From contig NZ_JAGINW010000001.1 in assembly GCF_017876405.1 (NCBI RefSeq), forward strand, positions 10,801,203 to 10,865,202: 64,000 nucleotides of DNA. The letters run 5' to 3'. This stretch comes from Kibdelosporangium banguiense (GTDB taxonomy: Bacteria; Actinomycetota; Actinomycetes; Mycobacteriales; Pseudonocardiaceae). A model generated the notes under the pieces. It saw nothing but the letters and a program-made list of their open reading frames with translations, was not told the DNA's origin and did no database searches. A program made the translations under genes and the position numbers. Positions 45,782 through 54,938 of this stretch are shown here, in pieces. Position 1 is the first letter of the stretch. Each line of letters begins with the position of its first letter.

Positions 45782-46672
45782 TCACGCCTCGGGAATGATG
45801 AAATGCCCGTGCGACTCGAGCGTGATCGTCTCGGGAGCAGGCCCGCGCCGCACACCCTCATCGAGAGCATCGATCCGGGCCAGCTCGTCAGCGGTGAGCT
45901 CGAAGTCGAACACGGCGAAGTTCTCCGCGATCCTTTCCGGACGGACCGACTTCGGAATCGCGGATCGGCCGTGCTGGACGTGCCAGCGCAACATCACCTG
46001 CGCCGGGGTCTTTCCATGCGCGGCAGCGATCGCCTTGATCGTGACGTCCTCGAGAGTGCTTGCACCGCCCTCACTCCCCCAGTAGAACGTGATCCCCCCG
46101 ATCGGGGACCAGGCCTGGCTGAGGATGCCGTGCTCGGCGTGCAACGCCAGCAGGTCCTTCTGCTGGAAATAGGGGTGGATCTCGATCTGATGCACCGCCG
46201 GAACGACCGTCGCGACATCCAACAACCGACTCAGCTCCTCGACGGTGAAGTTGCTGACACCGATCGCGCGGACCTTGCCCTCAGCGTGCAGGGTCTCCAG
46301 CGCACGGTAGGCGGCCACGGTCCGGTCGAACGCGGTCGGCAACGGCTGGTGCAGGATGAACATGTCCAGCCGGTCCACACCCAGCTTGCGGGCGGACTTG
46401 TCGAACGCGTGCAGGGTCTCCTCGTAGCCGTAATCGGTGATCCACGCCTTGCTCTCGATGAACAACTCGTCACGCGGGATCCCGGAGTCGGCGATCGCCT
46501 GCCCGACCTCGCGTTCGTTGAAGTACCCGGCGGCGGTGTCGATGTGCCGGTACCCGACCCGCAACGCCTCCGCGACAGCAGCAACGGTCTGTTCCGGCTC
46601 GGACTGAAACACCCCCAGCCCGATCACGGGCAGCACGACTCCATTGTTCAACGTCAGCATCGTCACGCTCAT
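45782..46672 (-). CDS. Aldo/keto reductase (2,5-diketo-gluconate reductase-like)
   Basis: 296 residues from ATG 46672. NADPH-dependent carbonyl reductase with a (beta/alpha)8 barrel. Catalytic tetrad visible: Asp 45 and Tyr 50 (IDTAAGYFNE), Lys 75 (ESKAWI), His 108 (FILHQP). Cofactor end: IPKSVRPERIAENFAVFDFE. The usual signatures GxRHIDTAxxYxNE and the C-terminal IPKS are present. Upstream of the MmyB-type regulator on the same strand. Confidence 0.93.
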   Translation of the reverse strand: MSVTMLTLNNGVVLPVIGLGVFQSEPEQTVAAVAEALRVGYRHIDTAAGYFNEREVGQAIADSGIPRDELFIESKAWITDYGYEETLHAFDKSARKLGVDRLDMFILHQPLPTAFDRTVAAYRALETLHAEGKVRAIGVSNFTVEELSRLLDVATVVPAVHQIEIHPYFQQKDLLALHAEHGILSQAWSPIGGITFYWGSEGGASTLEDVTIKAIAAAHGKTPAQVMLRWHVQHGRSAIPKSVRPERIAENFAVFDFELTADELARIDALDEGVRRGPAPETITLESHGHFIIPEA

Positions 46673-46867
46673 ACCTCACAGCGTGCAGAACCAGCGCCGA
46701 TGCAGGGAGGCTCTCTCAGTCCCTGTCTCACCCGGACGCGATGACGTCTGATGGATACGTCTGACCTTTGTGGTGCGCATGCAGGACTGTCCACTTCGGT
46801 GCCTTCTCTGCGGCCGCTTTCCTTCTCTGCGCGCGCCCACGACCCACTGGCCCCTGTTGGAGATCTT

Positions 46868-48009
46868 GTGAACGCTACGCCACCCGCCCTGGCCGGACCC
46901 CGTCAATGGGGAGCGCTGGTCGTGCTCACCCTCGCGGTCACGCTGCTGGCGGTGGACGGCACCGTTCTGGCCCTGGCGATCCCGTCGCCGACCGAGAGTC
47001 TGAACCCGTCCGGGACGCAGCTGCTGTGGATCGGTGACGCCTATGCCTTCGCCCTGGCGGGGCTGCTGGTCACGATGGGCAACCTCGCCGACCGGATCGG
47101 GCGCAAGAGACTGCTGCTGATCGGATCGGTGGGGTTCGGGGTGTCGTCGGCGATCGCGGCGTTCGCGCCGACACCGGAGCTGCTGATCGCCGCCCGCGCG
47201 CTGCTGGGCATCAGCGGCGCCACCATCATGCCCTCCACGCTGTCGCTGATCCGGGCCACCTTCCTGGATCAGCGGCAACGCACCCGGGCCATCGCGATCT
47301 GGTCCGCCGGCGCCACCGGCGGAGGCGCGATCGGTCCCCTCGTCGGCGGGGCGCTGCTGGAACACTCCTGGTGGGGCTCGGTGTTCCTGATCAACATCCC
47401 CGTCATGGTCGTTGTCGTCGCGCTCGGCGTTCCGCTGCTGACCGAGTACCGCAACCCGGCACGGGCACCGATCGACCTGCGCTCAGCGCTGGTGTCGTTC
47501 CTGGCCATCGTGCCGTTGGTGTACGCCATCAAGACCGTCGCCGCGGACGGGATGAACCTCGCGGTGGTAGGCGCCGCCCTGTTCGGGCTCGCCGCCGGGA
47601 TGGTGTTCGTCATCCGGCAGCGACCGCCGCCACCGACACCATCGTCACCGTCGTGCCCCGCGAACGCGCCGGCGCGGCCGCGTCGATCAGCGAAACCGGC
47701 TACGAACTGGGCATCGCTCTCGGTATCGCCGTGCTCGGGTCGCTGCAGAACGCCCTCTACTCCGCGCACCTGCGACTCCCCGACGACCTGCCCAGCGACA
47801 TCCGGGGACCGGTGACCGAATCACTCGCCGCCGCGACCCACGCCCTGAAGGACCGGTTCCCCGAGCTGCTCCAGCACGCACAGCATGCTTTCACCAGCGC
47901 CATGCAGGTCACCGCCCTCACCGCCGCCGCCCTCACCGCCATCGCCGGACTGATCGCGTTCAAAGTGATCCCCGCCGCGAAGGACCAACTGCAGGAAGCC
48001 GACCACTGA
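46868..48009 (+). pseudogene. MFS drug exporter, internal deletion and frameshift
   Basis: GTG 46868 with TTGGAGATC upstream. The first frame gives LLAVDGTVLALAIPSPTESL, GNLADRIGRKRLLL (motif A), GALLEHSWWGSVFLINIP (after motif C) and stops being membrane-like after VFVIRQR near 47620. The next frame resumes IVTVVPRERAGAAASISETG, YELGIALGIAVLGSLQNALY and runs to 48009. Between them the middle part of a DHA2 exporter (roughly 150-170 residues) is missing as well as one base. Not functional as written. Confidence 0.8.
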
Positions 48010-48080
48010 CCCCACCAGCCCCAGGCGTCCTGCGCGTGCTGACGTTCCTGTTTGGGTTGGAGAAAGCCTGGCTGGTGGGG
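48010..48080. terminator. Long inverted repeat after the MFS pseudogene
   Basis: CCCCACCAGCC plus AGGC (48010-48026) pairs with GCCTGGCTGGTGGGG (48066-48080), with a loop of about 39 bases. It begins at the MFS stop codon and lies between that gene and the convergent hydrolase, so a two-way terminator is likely. Confidence 0.5.
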
Positions 48081-48224
48081 CCGCACACCGACCGGTGCGG
48101 CCACCAGCTCTTACGCTGAACGCATTGTCGTCGGAGCGCCCGGAACGCGTCCTCCCAGGCGCACACGCCGCACCTTGGCCGGCATTCACACCTGCAGCGA
48201 GTCCCGACCTGCCGGCCAGGCTGG

Positions 48225-49124
48225 TCAGTGCTTGAGGTGTGTGCTGTAGAAATCGACGAGCTTGTCCACGACCTGCGCGACGTACTGATCGCGGTAGTAC
48301 AGGTCGACGTGGGTCGCCCCATCGATGTCGAACAGTTCCGCGTTCTCGCCGGCGCGAGCCACACCGTCCTCACTGAACACCCGGGTGTCGGCCTCGGTCC
48401 CGGCGATCATCAGCAGCGGGCGCGGCGCGAGCCAGCTGTTGTTGCGATATGGCTCGAACTGGGCGACCAGATCGAAACGGGCCACCGCCCAGCCGGTGGA
48501 ACGCGGGTGCTGGCCCAGCGGCGTGCGGTAGTACCCGTAGGTCTCCGCGAACATGGTCCCGGCAGGCAGGGCGTCTGCCTCAGCCTGCGTGGCGGGGATC
48601 AGGTTCGACTCGTAGGCGGTGCCTTCGCGGGCTTCCAGGGTGCGCAGCACCCCGGCCTGGTCCAGCAGACCGTCACGAACCACGGGATCAGACAGCAGCT
48701 CGGCGCCGGGATCGACGGCGCTGACCGTGGCCACGGCCTTCATCCGCCGGTCAGTCTGCGCGGCATAGGGAACATAAGCACCCGAGGCGCAGATGCCCAG
48801 ACCGCCGATGCGCTCCGAGTCGACCTCGCTGCGCGTGGTCAGGAACGACACCGCGGCGCGGACGTCCTCAGCGCGCTGGAAGGGATCCTCCAGACCGCGC
48901 GGCTCGCCCTCGCTCTCGCCCTGGTAGGCCGCATCGTAAGCCAGCGCAACGAAACCCTTGCGAAACAGCTCTTCGGCGTAGCGGCCGGCGGTCTGCTCCT
49001 TCACACCGCTGGCCGGGTGCCCCACCACGACGGCGGCCCGCGGGCGACCGTCATAGTCGTCGGGCAGGTACAACATCCCGGCGACAGCCAGATTGTTGCT
49101 CTTGAACGTCACAGGTGTACGCAC
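48225..49124 (-). CDS. Alpha/beta hydrolase (dienelactone-hydrolase-like)
   Basis: 299 residues from GTG 49124, chosen because GGAGGAGACC precedes it; the frame is open to 49172. VTFKSNNLAVAGMLYLPDDY, VVVGHPASGVKEQTAGRYAE, nucleophile region GGLGICASGAYVPYAA (about residue 130), LLMIAGTEADTRVFSEDG (acid) and GATHVDLYYRDQYV (His). This set matches peptidase S15/DLH-like hydrolases often found beside reductases. Probably cytoplasmic. Stand-alone gene. Confidence 0.85.
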   Translation of the reverse strand: MRTPVTFKSNNLAVAGMLYLPDDYDGRPRAAVVVGHPASGVKEQTAGRYAEELFRKGFVALAYDAAYQGESEGEPRGLEDPFQRAEDVRAAVSFLTTRSEVDSERIGGLGICASGAYVPYAAQTDRRMKAVATVSAVDPGAELLSDPVVRDGLLDQAGVLRTLEAREGTAYESNLIPATQAEADALPAGTMFAETYGYYRTPLGQHPRSTGWAVARFDLVAQFEPYRNNSWLAPRPLLMIAGTEADTRVFSEDGVARAGENAELFDIDGATHVDLYYRDQYVAQVVDKLVDFYSTHLKH

Positions 49125-49230
49125 GGTCTCCTCCGATGAGTAGCAGCCAACCGACCGAGCAGACGTGAGCACTCACGTCCACTTCGTACTGCCATTCCAG
49201 CCGGGACCACGACACCGAACCAGATACTCT

Positions 49231-49274
49231 CAGAGCCCCCTCGCACCCGAGATCCCCCTGCGGCGGGGGCTCTG
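49231..49274. terminator. Inverted repeat in the hydrolase/Tat-reductase gap
   Basis: Perfect 10-base arms CAGAGCCCCC (49231-49240) and GGGGGCTCTG (49265-49274) with a 24-base loop. It lies upstream of both divergent genes (starts 49124 and 49523), so it could be an operator or attenuator rather than a terminator. The remaining gap (49125-49522) shows no gene. Confidence 0.35.
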
Positions 49275-49522
49275 CCGTTCCCGGTATCGACAGAGCCTCC
49301 CAGCCTGACGGGCCGCTTGTTTGAATCACATCGACCGTCCGGCATCGCCAGAGCCGCGATACACATCTGGCGAATGAGCCTGGGCGTCATCCGAAGTCAT
49401 GGCGTGCCCGGATCCCGCGCCGGACGAGATGTCCACGCGTTCGTTCGAGCATAGTCTACTTCGGACGCTCGACCGAGCCAGCCGCACTGCAGTCCGTCCA
49501 ACTCCGACAGACGAGATGAGGG

Positions 49523-50722
49523 ATGAAACCCATGCACGAACAGGAAAGCACGCCCAACGGCGACTCGACCGAGCCCGGCCGTCGCCGCTTTCTGCTGGGC
49601 GTGGCCGGACTTGCCGCCACCTCAGCGGTGGCCGTGTCACCGGCACAAGCAGCACCGTCCACCACCGGCGGCCCTGCCGGCGGTCGTAACCGGGTGACCG
49701 CGGCCGTTACGCAGACCGGTCGCCGCAGGCTCGGGTCCTTGAAAGTCTCCGGCATCGGTCTGGGCTGCCAGACCCTGCCGGGCACTATGTACGGGCCTGT
49801 CACCAGCCGCAAGGACATGGTCGCACTCGTCCGGACCGCGGTCGACCAGGGCGTGACGTTCTTCGACACCGCCGAGGTGTACGGCCCGCTCGAGTCGGAA
49901 CGGATCCTCGGCCAAGCACTCCAACCCGTCCGCGACCATGTGGTCATCGCGACCAAGTTCGGTTCTGACATCGACCCGGACACCGGAGCGGGAGGAAGCG
50001 GCCTCAACAGCCGTCCCGCCCATATCCGCCGAGCCGTCGACCGCATGTTGAAACGCCTCAGGACAGACCGTATCGACCTGCTCTACCAGCACCGGGTCGA
50101 TCCCACAGTCCCGATCGAGGACGTGGCGGGCACGGTGAAGGACCTCATCACCGCAGGCAAGGTGCTGCACTTCGGCCTCTCCGAACCAGGTCTGCAAACC
50201 ATCCGCCGGGCACACGCGGTCCAGCCACTCACCGCGATCCAGAACGAGTACTCCACGCTCTGGCGCGGCCCGGAAGCAAAGGTCTTGCCGCTCTGCGAGG
50301 AACTCGGGATCGGCTTCGTCTGCTGGTCGCCTCTGGGCATGGGCTTCACGACCAGCACGATCAACCCCTACACCCGGTTCGCGCAGGGCGACTACCGCGC
50401 GGCGGTGCCCCGCAACAGCAGGGAGAACATGCCGGCCAACATGGCACTGGTGCAACTGCTGCAGGACTGGGCCGTCCGCAAGGGGGCCACACCCGCCCAG
50501 ATCGACCTCGCCTGGCTGATGGCCCAAAAGCCGTGGATCGTGCCGATTCCCAGCACCACCAGGCTGTCCCACCTGCTGGAGAACATCGGCGCCGAAGAGA
50601 TCACATTCAGCCGCGACGAACTCCAGGAGCTCAACGCCGCTATCGCACAGATCAGCATCAAGGGCGAACGGCTACCTCCAGAGGACCTCGCCATGACGGG
50701 TGTCGAAGCACCAATCCGCTAA
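49523..50722 (+). CDS. Aldo/keto reductase with Tat signal peptide
   Basis: 399 residues. Twin-arginine signal GRRRFLLGVAGLAATSAV ending near AQA-A (about residue 44), so the enzyme is exported folded, probably with its NADPH or as a cell-surface protein. AKR barrel with tetrad: Asp and Tyr in FFDTAEVYGP, Lys in IATKFGS, His in LLYQHRVD. Resembles YghZ/Tas-like AKRs (GLGCQTLPGTMYG, CEELGIGFVCWSPLGMG, VPIPSTTR). The start at 49523 or 49532 is undecided. An exported NADPH enzyme is unusual, since cofactor would have to be carried out with it. Confidence 0.88.
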   Translation: MKPMHEQESTPNGDSTEPGRRRFLLGVAGLAATSAVAVSPAQAAPSTTGGPAGGRNRVTAAVTQTGRRRLGSLKVSGIGLGCQTLPGTMYGPVTSRKDMVALVRTAVDQGVTFFDTAEVYGPLESERILGQALQPVRDHVVIATKFGSDIDPDTGAGGSGLNSRPAHIRRAVDRMLKRLRTDRIDLLYQHRVDPTVPIEDVAGTVKDLITAGKVLHFGLSEPGLQTIRRAHAVQPLTAIQNEYSTLWRGPEAKVLPLCEELGIGFVCWSPLGMGFTTSTINPYTRFAQGDYRAAVPRNSRENMPANMALVQLLQDWAVRKGATPAQIDLAWLMAQKPWIVPIPSTTRLSHLLENIGAEEITFSRDELQELNAAIAQISIKGERLPPEDLAMTGVEAPIR

Positions 50723-50769
50723 CCGGCCGCTAACCAAACAACACCGCGCCAGGCGAGACAGGGATTTCG

Positions 50770-51595
50770 ATGCACGCAACGTTCAGGTGCGGGGCTGGAG
50801 ATGCGCGGATCGAGGAGATCCCCGATCTGACGATGGAGCCCGACACCAATCCGACCCGGCGACCGACGAACGACCACGCCCTGCTGCTCGGCCAGTGGCT
50901 GCGCAGTCCCGCCCGGATCGGGGCCATAGCGCCCAGTTCGCCCACGCGATCACCAGCCCTGTGCCCGAATACGGTCACCCTGTCGTCATCGAACTAGGCC
51001 CGGGCACAGGGCCGTTCACCACGCAGATCCAACGCAGGCTCGGCGGCCGCGGCCGTCACCTTGCCATCGAGGCCAACTCACGTCTGGCGGCACAGCTACG
51101 CACACGCTGCCCCGGCGCCGAAATCGTGCAGGACGATGCTGTGCACCTGCCCCGGCTGCTCGCCGAACGAGGACTGCGCCAGGCCGACGTTGTCGTGAGT
51201 GGCCTGCCCTGGGCGATCTTCGGCGCCGAACTTCAGCAGCAACTGATGAATGCCACCACCACCGTGCTCGGACCGGCCGGCGCCTTCACCACCTTCACCT
51301 ACCGCCATGCCGTCTCCCTCCCGGCCGCACGGCGCCTGAAACGCTTGCTGATCGATCACTTCGAAGAAGTCGTTCCCGGCCGCACCATTTGGCGCAACCT
51401 GCCTCCGGCCTACGTCTTTCTACGCCCGCAGGCCACGACCCTACCCCAGTCCACAGTGGACCAAAGCCGGTCCACTACGGGATTTGTCGAGCGCCAGCAC
51501 GTGAGGAACTGCGGTATCGGGACATCATCGGCCACACCGTGCAGCAAGTGCAGACCAAACTGGACATCGGCGAGGTCCGCCTGGCCCTGGCATGA
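50770..51595 (+). pseudogene. SAM-dependent methyltransferase, frameshifted
   Basis: ATG 50770 or 50833 opens LLLGQWLRSPARIGAIAPSS; one base is then missing and the next frame gives QFAHAITSPVPEYGHPVVIE, LGPGTGPFTTQI (SAM motif I), VVVSGLPWAIF, FTTFTYRHAVSLP. The pattern of IGAIAPSS followed by ELGPGTG matches PmtA/KsgA-like methyltransferases (phospholipid N-methyltransferase group). The C-terminal part (YVFLRPQ) is followed by unrelated frames, one reading RYRDIIGHTVQQVQTKLDIG to 51595. The gene ends 60 bases from the IS copy at 51655. Confidence 0.7.
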
Positions 51596-51654
51596 GTTGA
51601 CCCAAATGGCAGCGGTGCTGCCCAGCGGAATAGCTGTGCAGCACCGCCGAAGGG

Positions 51655-52883
51655 TGCGCTTGCCGAAAACCTCATCCGTCCTGGTCAGGCGGTGTCACCA
51701 ACATCAACTCCGTCGCCGCATACGCTCAGGGATCAGCACGGCAGGATGACTGGCCGTGCTGCTGCGACTTGCCTACCTCGGCCTCACCAAAACCTTCACC
51801 CTACTTCGCCTGCTCCCGATGACCGACCGGGACAAGGAGATCGAGATCCTCGTGTTGCGGCACCAGATCGCAGTACTGCAACGGCAACTCGGCGACATCA
51901 AGGTGCGATTCAACCCGGCTGACAGGGCGTTACTCGCCGCGCTCCTGCATCGACTACCACGCCAGACCTTGCGCAGGCTCCGACTGCTGGTCCGTCCAGA
52001 CACCATCCTGCGCTGGCACCACGACCAACTCCGCCAACACCACGCCAGGATGTCACAACCGAAACGCCCGGGCCGACCACGCACCATCCGATCCATCCGA
52101 GTCCTGCTCCTCCGCCTCGCGAAGGAGAACCCGAACTGGGACTACCGCCGCATCCACGGCGAACTCCTTGTCCTCGGCATCAAAGTCGCCGCCTCCACCG
52201 TGTGGCAAGTCCTCACCAACGCCGGCATCACCCCCGCACCCGAACGCGCATCCAGCACCTGGGCCCAGTTCCTCCGCTCCCAAGCCGACGCCCTGCTGGC
52301 CTGTGACTTCTTCGAAACCGTCACCCTCACCGGTATCCGCATGTACGTGCTCGTCGTGATCGAGCACGCCAGCCGACGGATCCGCATCCTCGGCGCCACA
52401 CCACATCCGACCGCGGCCTGGGTGACCCAAGCCGCTCGCAACCTCGTCATGGACCTGGAGGACGCCAACTCCCGGACACGGTTCCTGATCCGCGACAGGG
52501 ACGGCAAGTTCCCTCACCTGTTCGACGCCATCCTCGCCGACGCCGGCATCCAGGTCATTCTGAGCGGCATCCAAATGCCACGGATGAACTCGATCACCGA
52601 GCGGTGGATACAAACCTGCCGACACGAACCGCTCGACCGCACCTTGATCTGGAACCAGCGACATCTACTCCACGCACTCCGCGAATACGAACGGTTCTAC
52701 AACAACCACCGACCACACCAAGGCATCGCCAACGCCCGACCACTACGGCCACTGCCATCGCCGATCACAAGCCAGGCCGAGATCACCGGTCTCGACATCC
52801 GCCGACACCAGCGGTTGGGAGGAATCCTCAACGAGTACCACCACGCCGCCTGACCAGCACGGACGACATTCTCGGCAAGCGCA
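51655..52883 (+). mobile_element. Insertion sequence copy 1 (integrase-core transposase)
   Basis: About 1.23 kb. The left end TGCGCTTGCCGA and right end TCGGCAAGCGCA are inverted; the terminal repeats extend about 33 bases with scattered mismatches (left continues AAACCTCATCC, right inverted GAATGTCGTCC, both ending near CTGGTCA). One transposase gene fills it. No convincing target duplication: flanks are AGGG and CCCC. The second copy, at 62338-63564, is in the same orientation and nearly identical. Confidence 0.85.
51756..52853 (+). CDS. Integrase-core (IS481/IS3-like) transposase, copy 1
   Basis: 365 residues, intact. N-terminal coiled/helical part (EIEILVLRHQIAVLQRQLGD), helix-turn-helix (RLAKENPNWDYRRIHGELLV), then the DDE domain: Asp in ACDFFETVTL (about 190), Asp in FLIRDRDGKF (about 250), Glu in SITERWIQTCR (about 290). 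Ends RLGGILNEYHHAA. Mobilises the surrounding IS. Its fragments recognised elsewhere in this window (9149, 9668, 10438, 15716, 44745) show repeated invasion by relatives. Confidence 0.93.
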   Translation: MLLRLAYLGLTKTFTLLRLLPMTDRDKEIEILVLRHQIAVLQRQLGDIKVRFNPADRALLAALLHRLPRQTLRRLRLLVRPDTILRWHHDQLRQHHARMSQPKRPGRPRTIRSIRVLLLRLAKENPNWDYRRIHGELLVLGIKVAASTVWQVLTNAGITPAPERASSTWAQFLRSQADALLACDFFETVTLTGIRMYVLVVIEHASRRIRILGATPHPTAAWVTQAARNLVMDLEDANSRTRFLIRDRDGKFPHLFDAILADAGIQVILSGIQMPRMNSITERWIQTCRHEPLDRTLIWNQRHLLHALREYERFYNNHRPHQGIANARPLRPLPSPITSQAEITGLDIRRHQRLGGILNEYHHAA

Positions 52884-53589
52884 CCCCTACCAGCTTGTTG
52901 ACCAGGCCCAATTCCGTGTCCGCAGCAATCGCCACGACGACGCCACGCCCCGCACCACGTGTGACAACCGTGCCGGAGTACGCCGTGTTGACCCGGTCCG
53001 CGAGCTCCACGTCATCGGGCAGGACGTCCTCGGTCTTGGCGACGGGCACCGATTCGCCGGTCAGTGCGGACTCGTCCACCTCCAACGAATCCGCCGCGGC
53101 CAACCGGACATCAGCCGCGATCTTGTCCCCCGCCTGCAACACCAGAACATCACCACGAACCAGCTCCTCGGCCCGGACTTTGCCTGGGACACCGTCCCTG
53201 ATCACCCCGGCTTTGGCAGGCACCATCCGGGCCAGCGCGTCCAACGCCGACCGGGCCCGGGATTCCTGCACATACCCGATGACCGCGTTCAGCAGCACAA
53301 CACCGAAGATCACGCCCGAGTCCACGAACTGCGCCATGCTCAACGTGACGACCGCGGCCACGATCAGCACGTAGACAAGTGGATCGTGGAACTGCCGGAG
53401 AAAGCGCAGCAACGCACCACCATCATCCTCTACCGGCAGTACATTCGGCCCGAACTCAGCGGCGCGCCGGGCCGCCTCGGCCGACGACAAGCCATGCCGC
53501 AGATCAGTTCCCCACGACGCGACGGTTTCCGGCACGCTCAGCCGGTGGGCATCCTCTTGCCTCTGCGGAGATCTCACTGGTGTCACCAT
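52828..53589 (-). pseudogene. Cation-transporting P-type ATPase, N-terminal fragment cut by IS
   Basis: ATG 53589. HRLSVPETVASWGTDLRHGL (cation-ATPase N domain), two membrane helices (PLVYVLIVAAVVTLSMAQFV, GVIFGVVLLNAVIGYVQESR), actuator domain with RGDVLVLQAGDKIAADVRLA and TGES (ESALTGESVPVAK). Native sequence ends at LVNKLVG beside the IS end (52884); the last 18 codons come from IS DNA. The phosphorylation domain with DKTGT and the remaining membrane helices are missing, and are not found on the other side of the IS. Non-functional. Confidence 0.88.
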
Positions 53590-53696
53590 GTCCTCAGCGT
53601 CGCGATAACCGATCACCGCGACTAGGGGCCTCCTGCGCTGACAGCAGGGTCTTTCGGCCTTGTCCGGTCACGCCGCCCGTTCGCGGAAAGACCCGT

Positions 53697-54935
53697 TCAG
53701 GAAACGGCGACAACAGTCACTGCCACCGCGGCCACAGGTGTCGCCAGCCAGCAGGCCAGCCGCGCCACGAACTCTCCACCGCCGAGCCCGCCCGCGAGAG
53801 CAAGTTTCACGACGAGATTCGTCACCAGGGCAACCGCGGCAGCGAGGACGGCCGTACCGACCGGAATGGCGTGCGGCGCGAGGGATGCGGACGCGACTGC
53901 GGACGCGTGCGCGTCGGCCAGGCCACCGGCCGCGGCCGCCGCGACAACTCCCCCACCTCCCAGCCAATCGGCTGCCGCGCGGGTCGCGACCAGCAGGACG
54001 AGGGCCAGCGACAACGCCGAACGCAACGACATCGGACGTGCCAGCAACGGATCGACGTCCTCCGGCTCGTCCCGTGGCCGGTTGCGCCACACGAGCCAGC
54101 CGATCTCCGCGAGCAGGACCACGATCCCGGCGGCCGCGGCCGGCAGGAGGCGATACGCCACAGGCGGACTCACAACCGCGGTGACCGCGACAAGCTGAAC
54201 GAGGATGGCGATGTTCACGGCGAGCAGGCCAGGCACCAGCGAGGCTCCTGCGGTCGCGGACTTGCGGGCCAGCACCGCGGTAGTGGCGGAGCCCGAGACG
54301 AAGCCGCCGGCGAACCCGGCGCCGATCAGACCCCATCGCTGCCCGAACCAGCGAGTGTCGAGATAGCCCGCCCAGCCGATGAGGGTGATCGCGATGACCA
54401 GAACCCAGACCCTGGCCGGGTTCAACACCCCGTAAGGACCGAGCGGCTGATCCGGGAGCAAGGGCAGCACGACGAAAGCGACCAGGAACAACTTCATCGC
54501 GTCAGTCACATCCCGATCGCTCACCAGACGGGTCGCGAACCGATGCAGTGGACGTTTGGCCGCGAGCAACACGGCGGCGACAACACCCGCGGGTACTGCC
54601 AGCTCGGGCCGGAACCATGCCAGCGCACCAAGCAGATACGTGCCGATGGCCGCGATCTCGGTGGTGGCCCCGATATCTGCCTGCTCACTACGGGCTCCTT
54701 GCCGGTACCACGCCACAACGAGCGCTGACACCGCGGCGAGCCCGACCCCAAGTGCGACCGGCGACAACGCCGCGGATACCGCACCAGCGAGGGTGATGAG
54801 CGGGAACGTCCGCGAACCCGCAGGCCGGTTGCTGTCCGACGCTGTGTCATGTTCCCGTTCCAGCCCCAGCAACAAGCCGATCGCGAGCGCTGTGCCCAGG
54901 TGGGCCAACGCTCCGAAGGTCTCGGTGACGTCCAT
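53697..54935 (-). CDS. MgtC/SapB and DUF4010 membrane protein
   Basis: 412 residues, about 12 hydrophobic segments. The N-terminal part carries the MgtC/SapB signature (ALAIGLLLGLEREH, GSRTFPLITLAGA); the C-terminal part is DUF4010-like (GAGFAGGFVSGSATTAVLAR, ALSLALVLLVATR). Inner-membrane protein of unknown transport role; MgtC relatives affect magnesium or phosphate homeostasis and ATP synthase. Its start is three bases downstream of the stop of the beta-CASP hydrolase gene, so the two are co-transcribed. Confidence 0.85.
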   Translation of the reverse strand: MDVTETFGALAHLGTALAIGLLLGLEREHDTASDSNRPAGSRTFPLITLAGAVSAALSPVALGVGLAAVSALVVAWYRQGARSEQADIGATTEIAAIGTYLLGALAWFRPELAVPAGVVAAVLLAAKRPLHRFATRLVSDRDVTDAMKLFLVAFVVLPLLPDQPLGPYGVLNPARVWVLVIAITLIGWAGYLDTRWFGQRWGLIGAGFAGGFVSGSATTAVLARKSATAGASLVPGLLAVNIAILVQLVAVTAVVSPPVAYRLLPAAAAGIVVLLAEIGWLVWRNRPRDEPEDVDPLLARPMSLRSALSLALVLLVATRAAADWLGGGGVVAAAAAGGLADAHASAVASASLAPHAIPVGTAVLAAAVALVTNLVVKLALAGGLGGGEFVARLACWLATPVAAVAVTVVAVS

Positions 54936-54938
54936 CGC

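Noticed and set aside
51652..52886. Target-site duplication around IS copy 1
   Set aside because: Flanks AGGG and CCCC are not a direct repeat; they merely extend the terminal inverted similarity.
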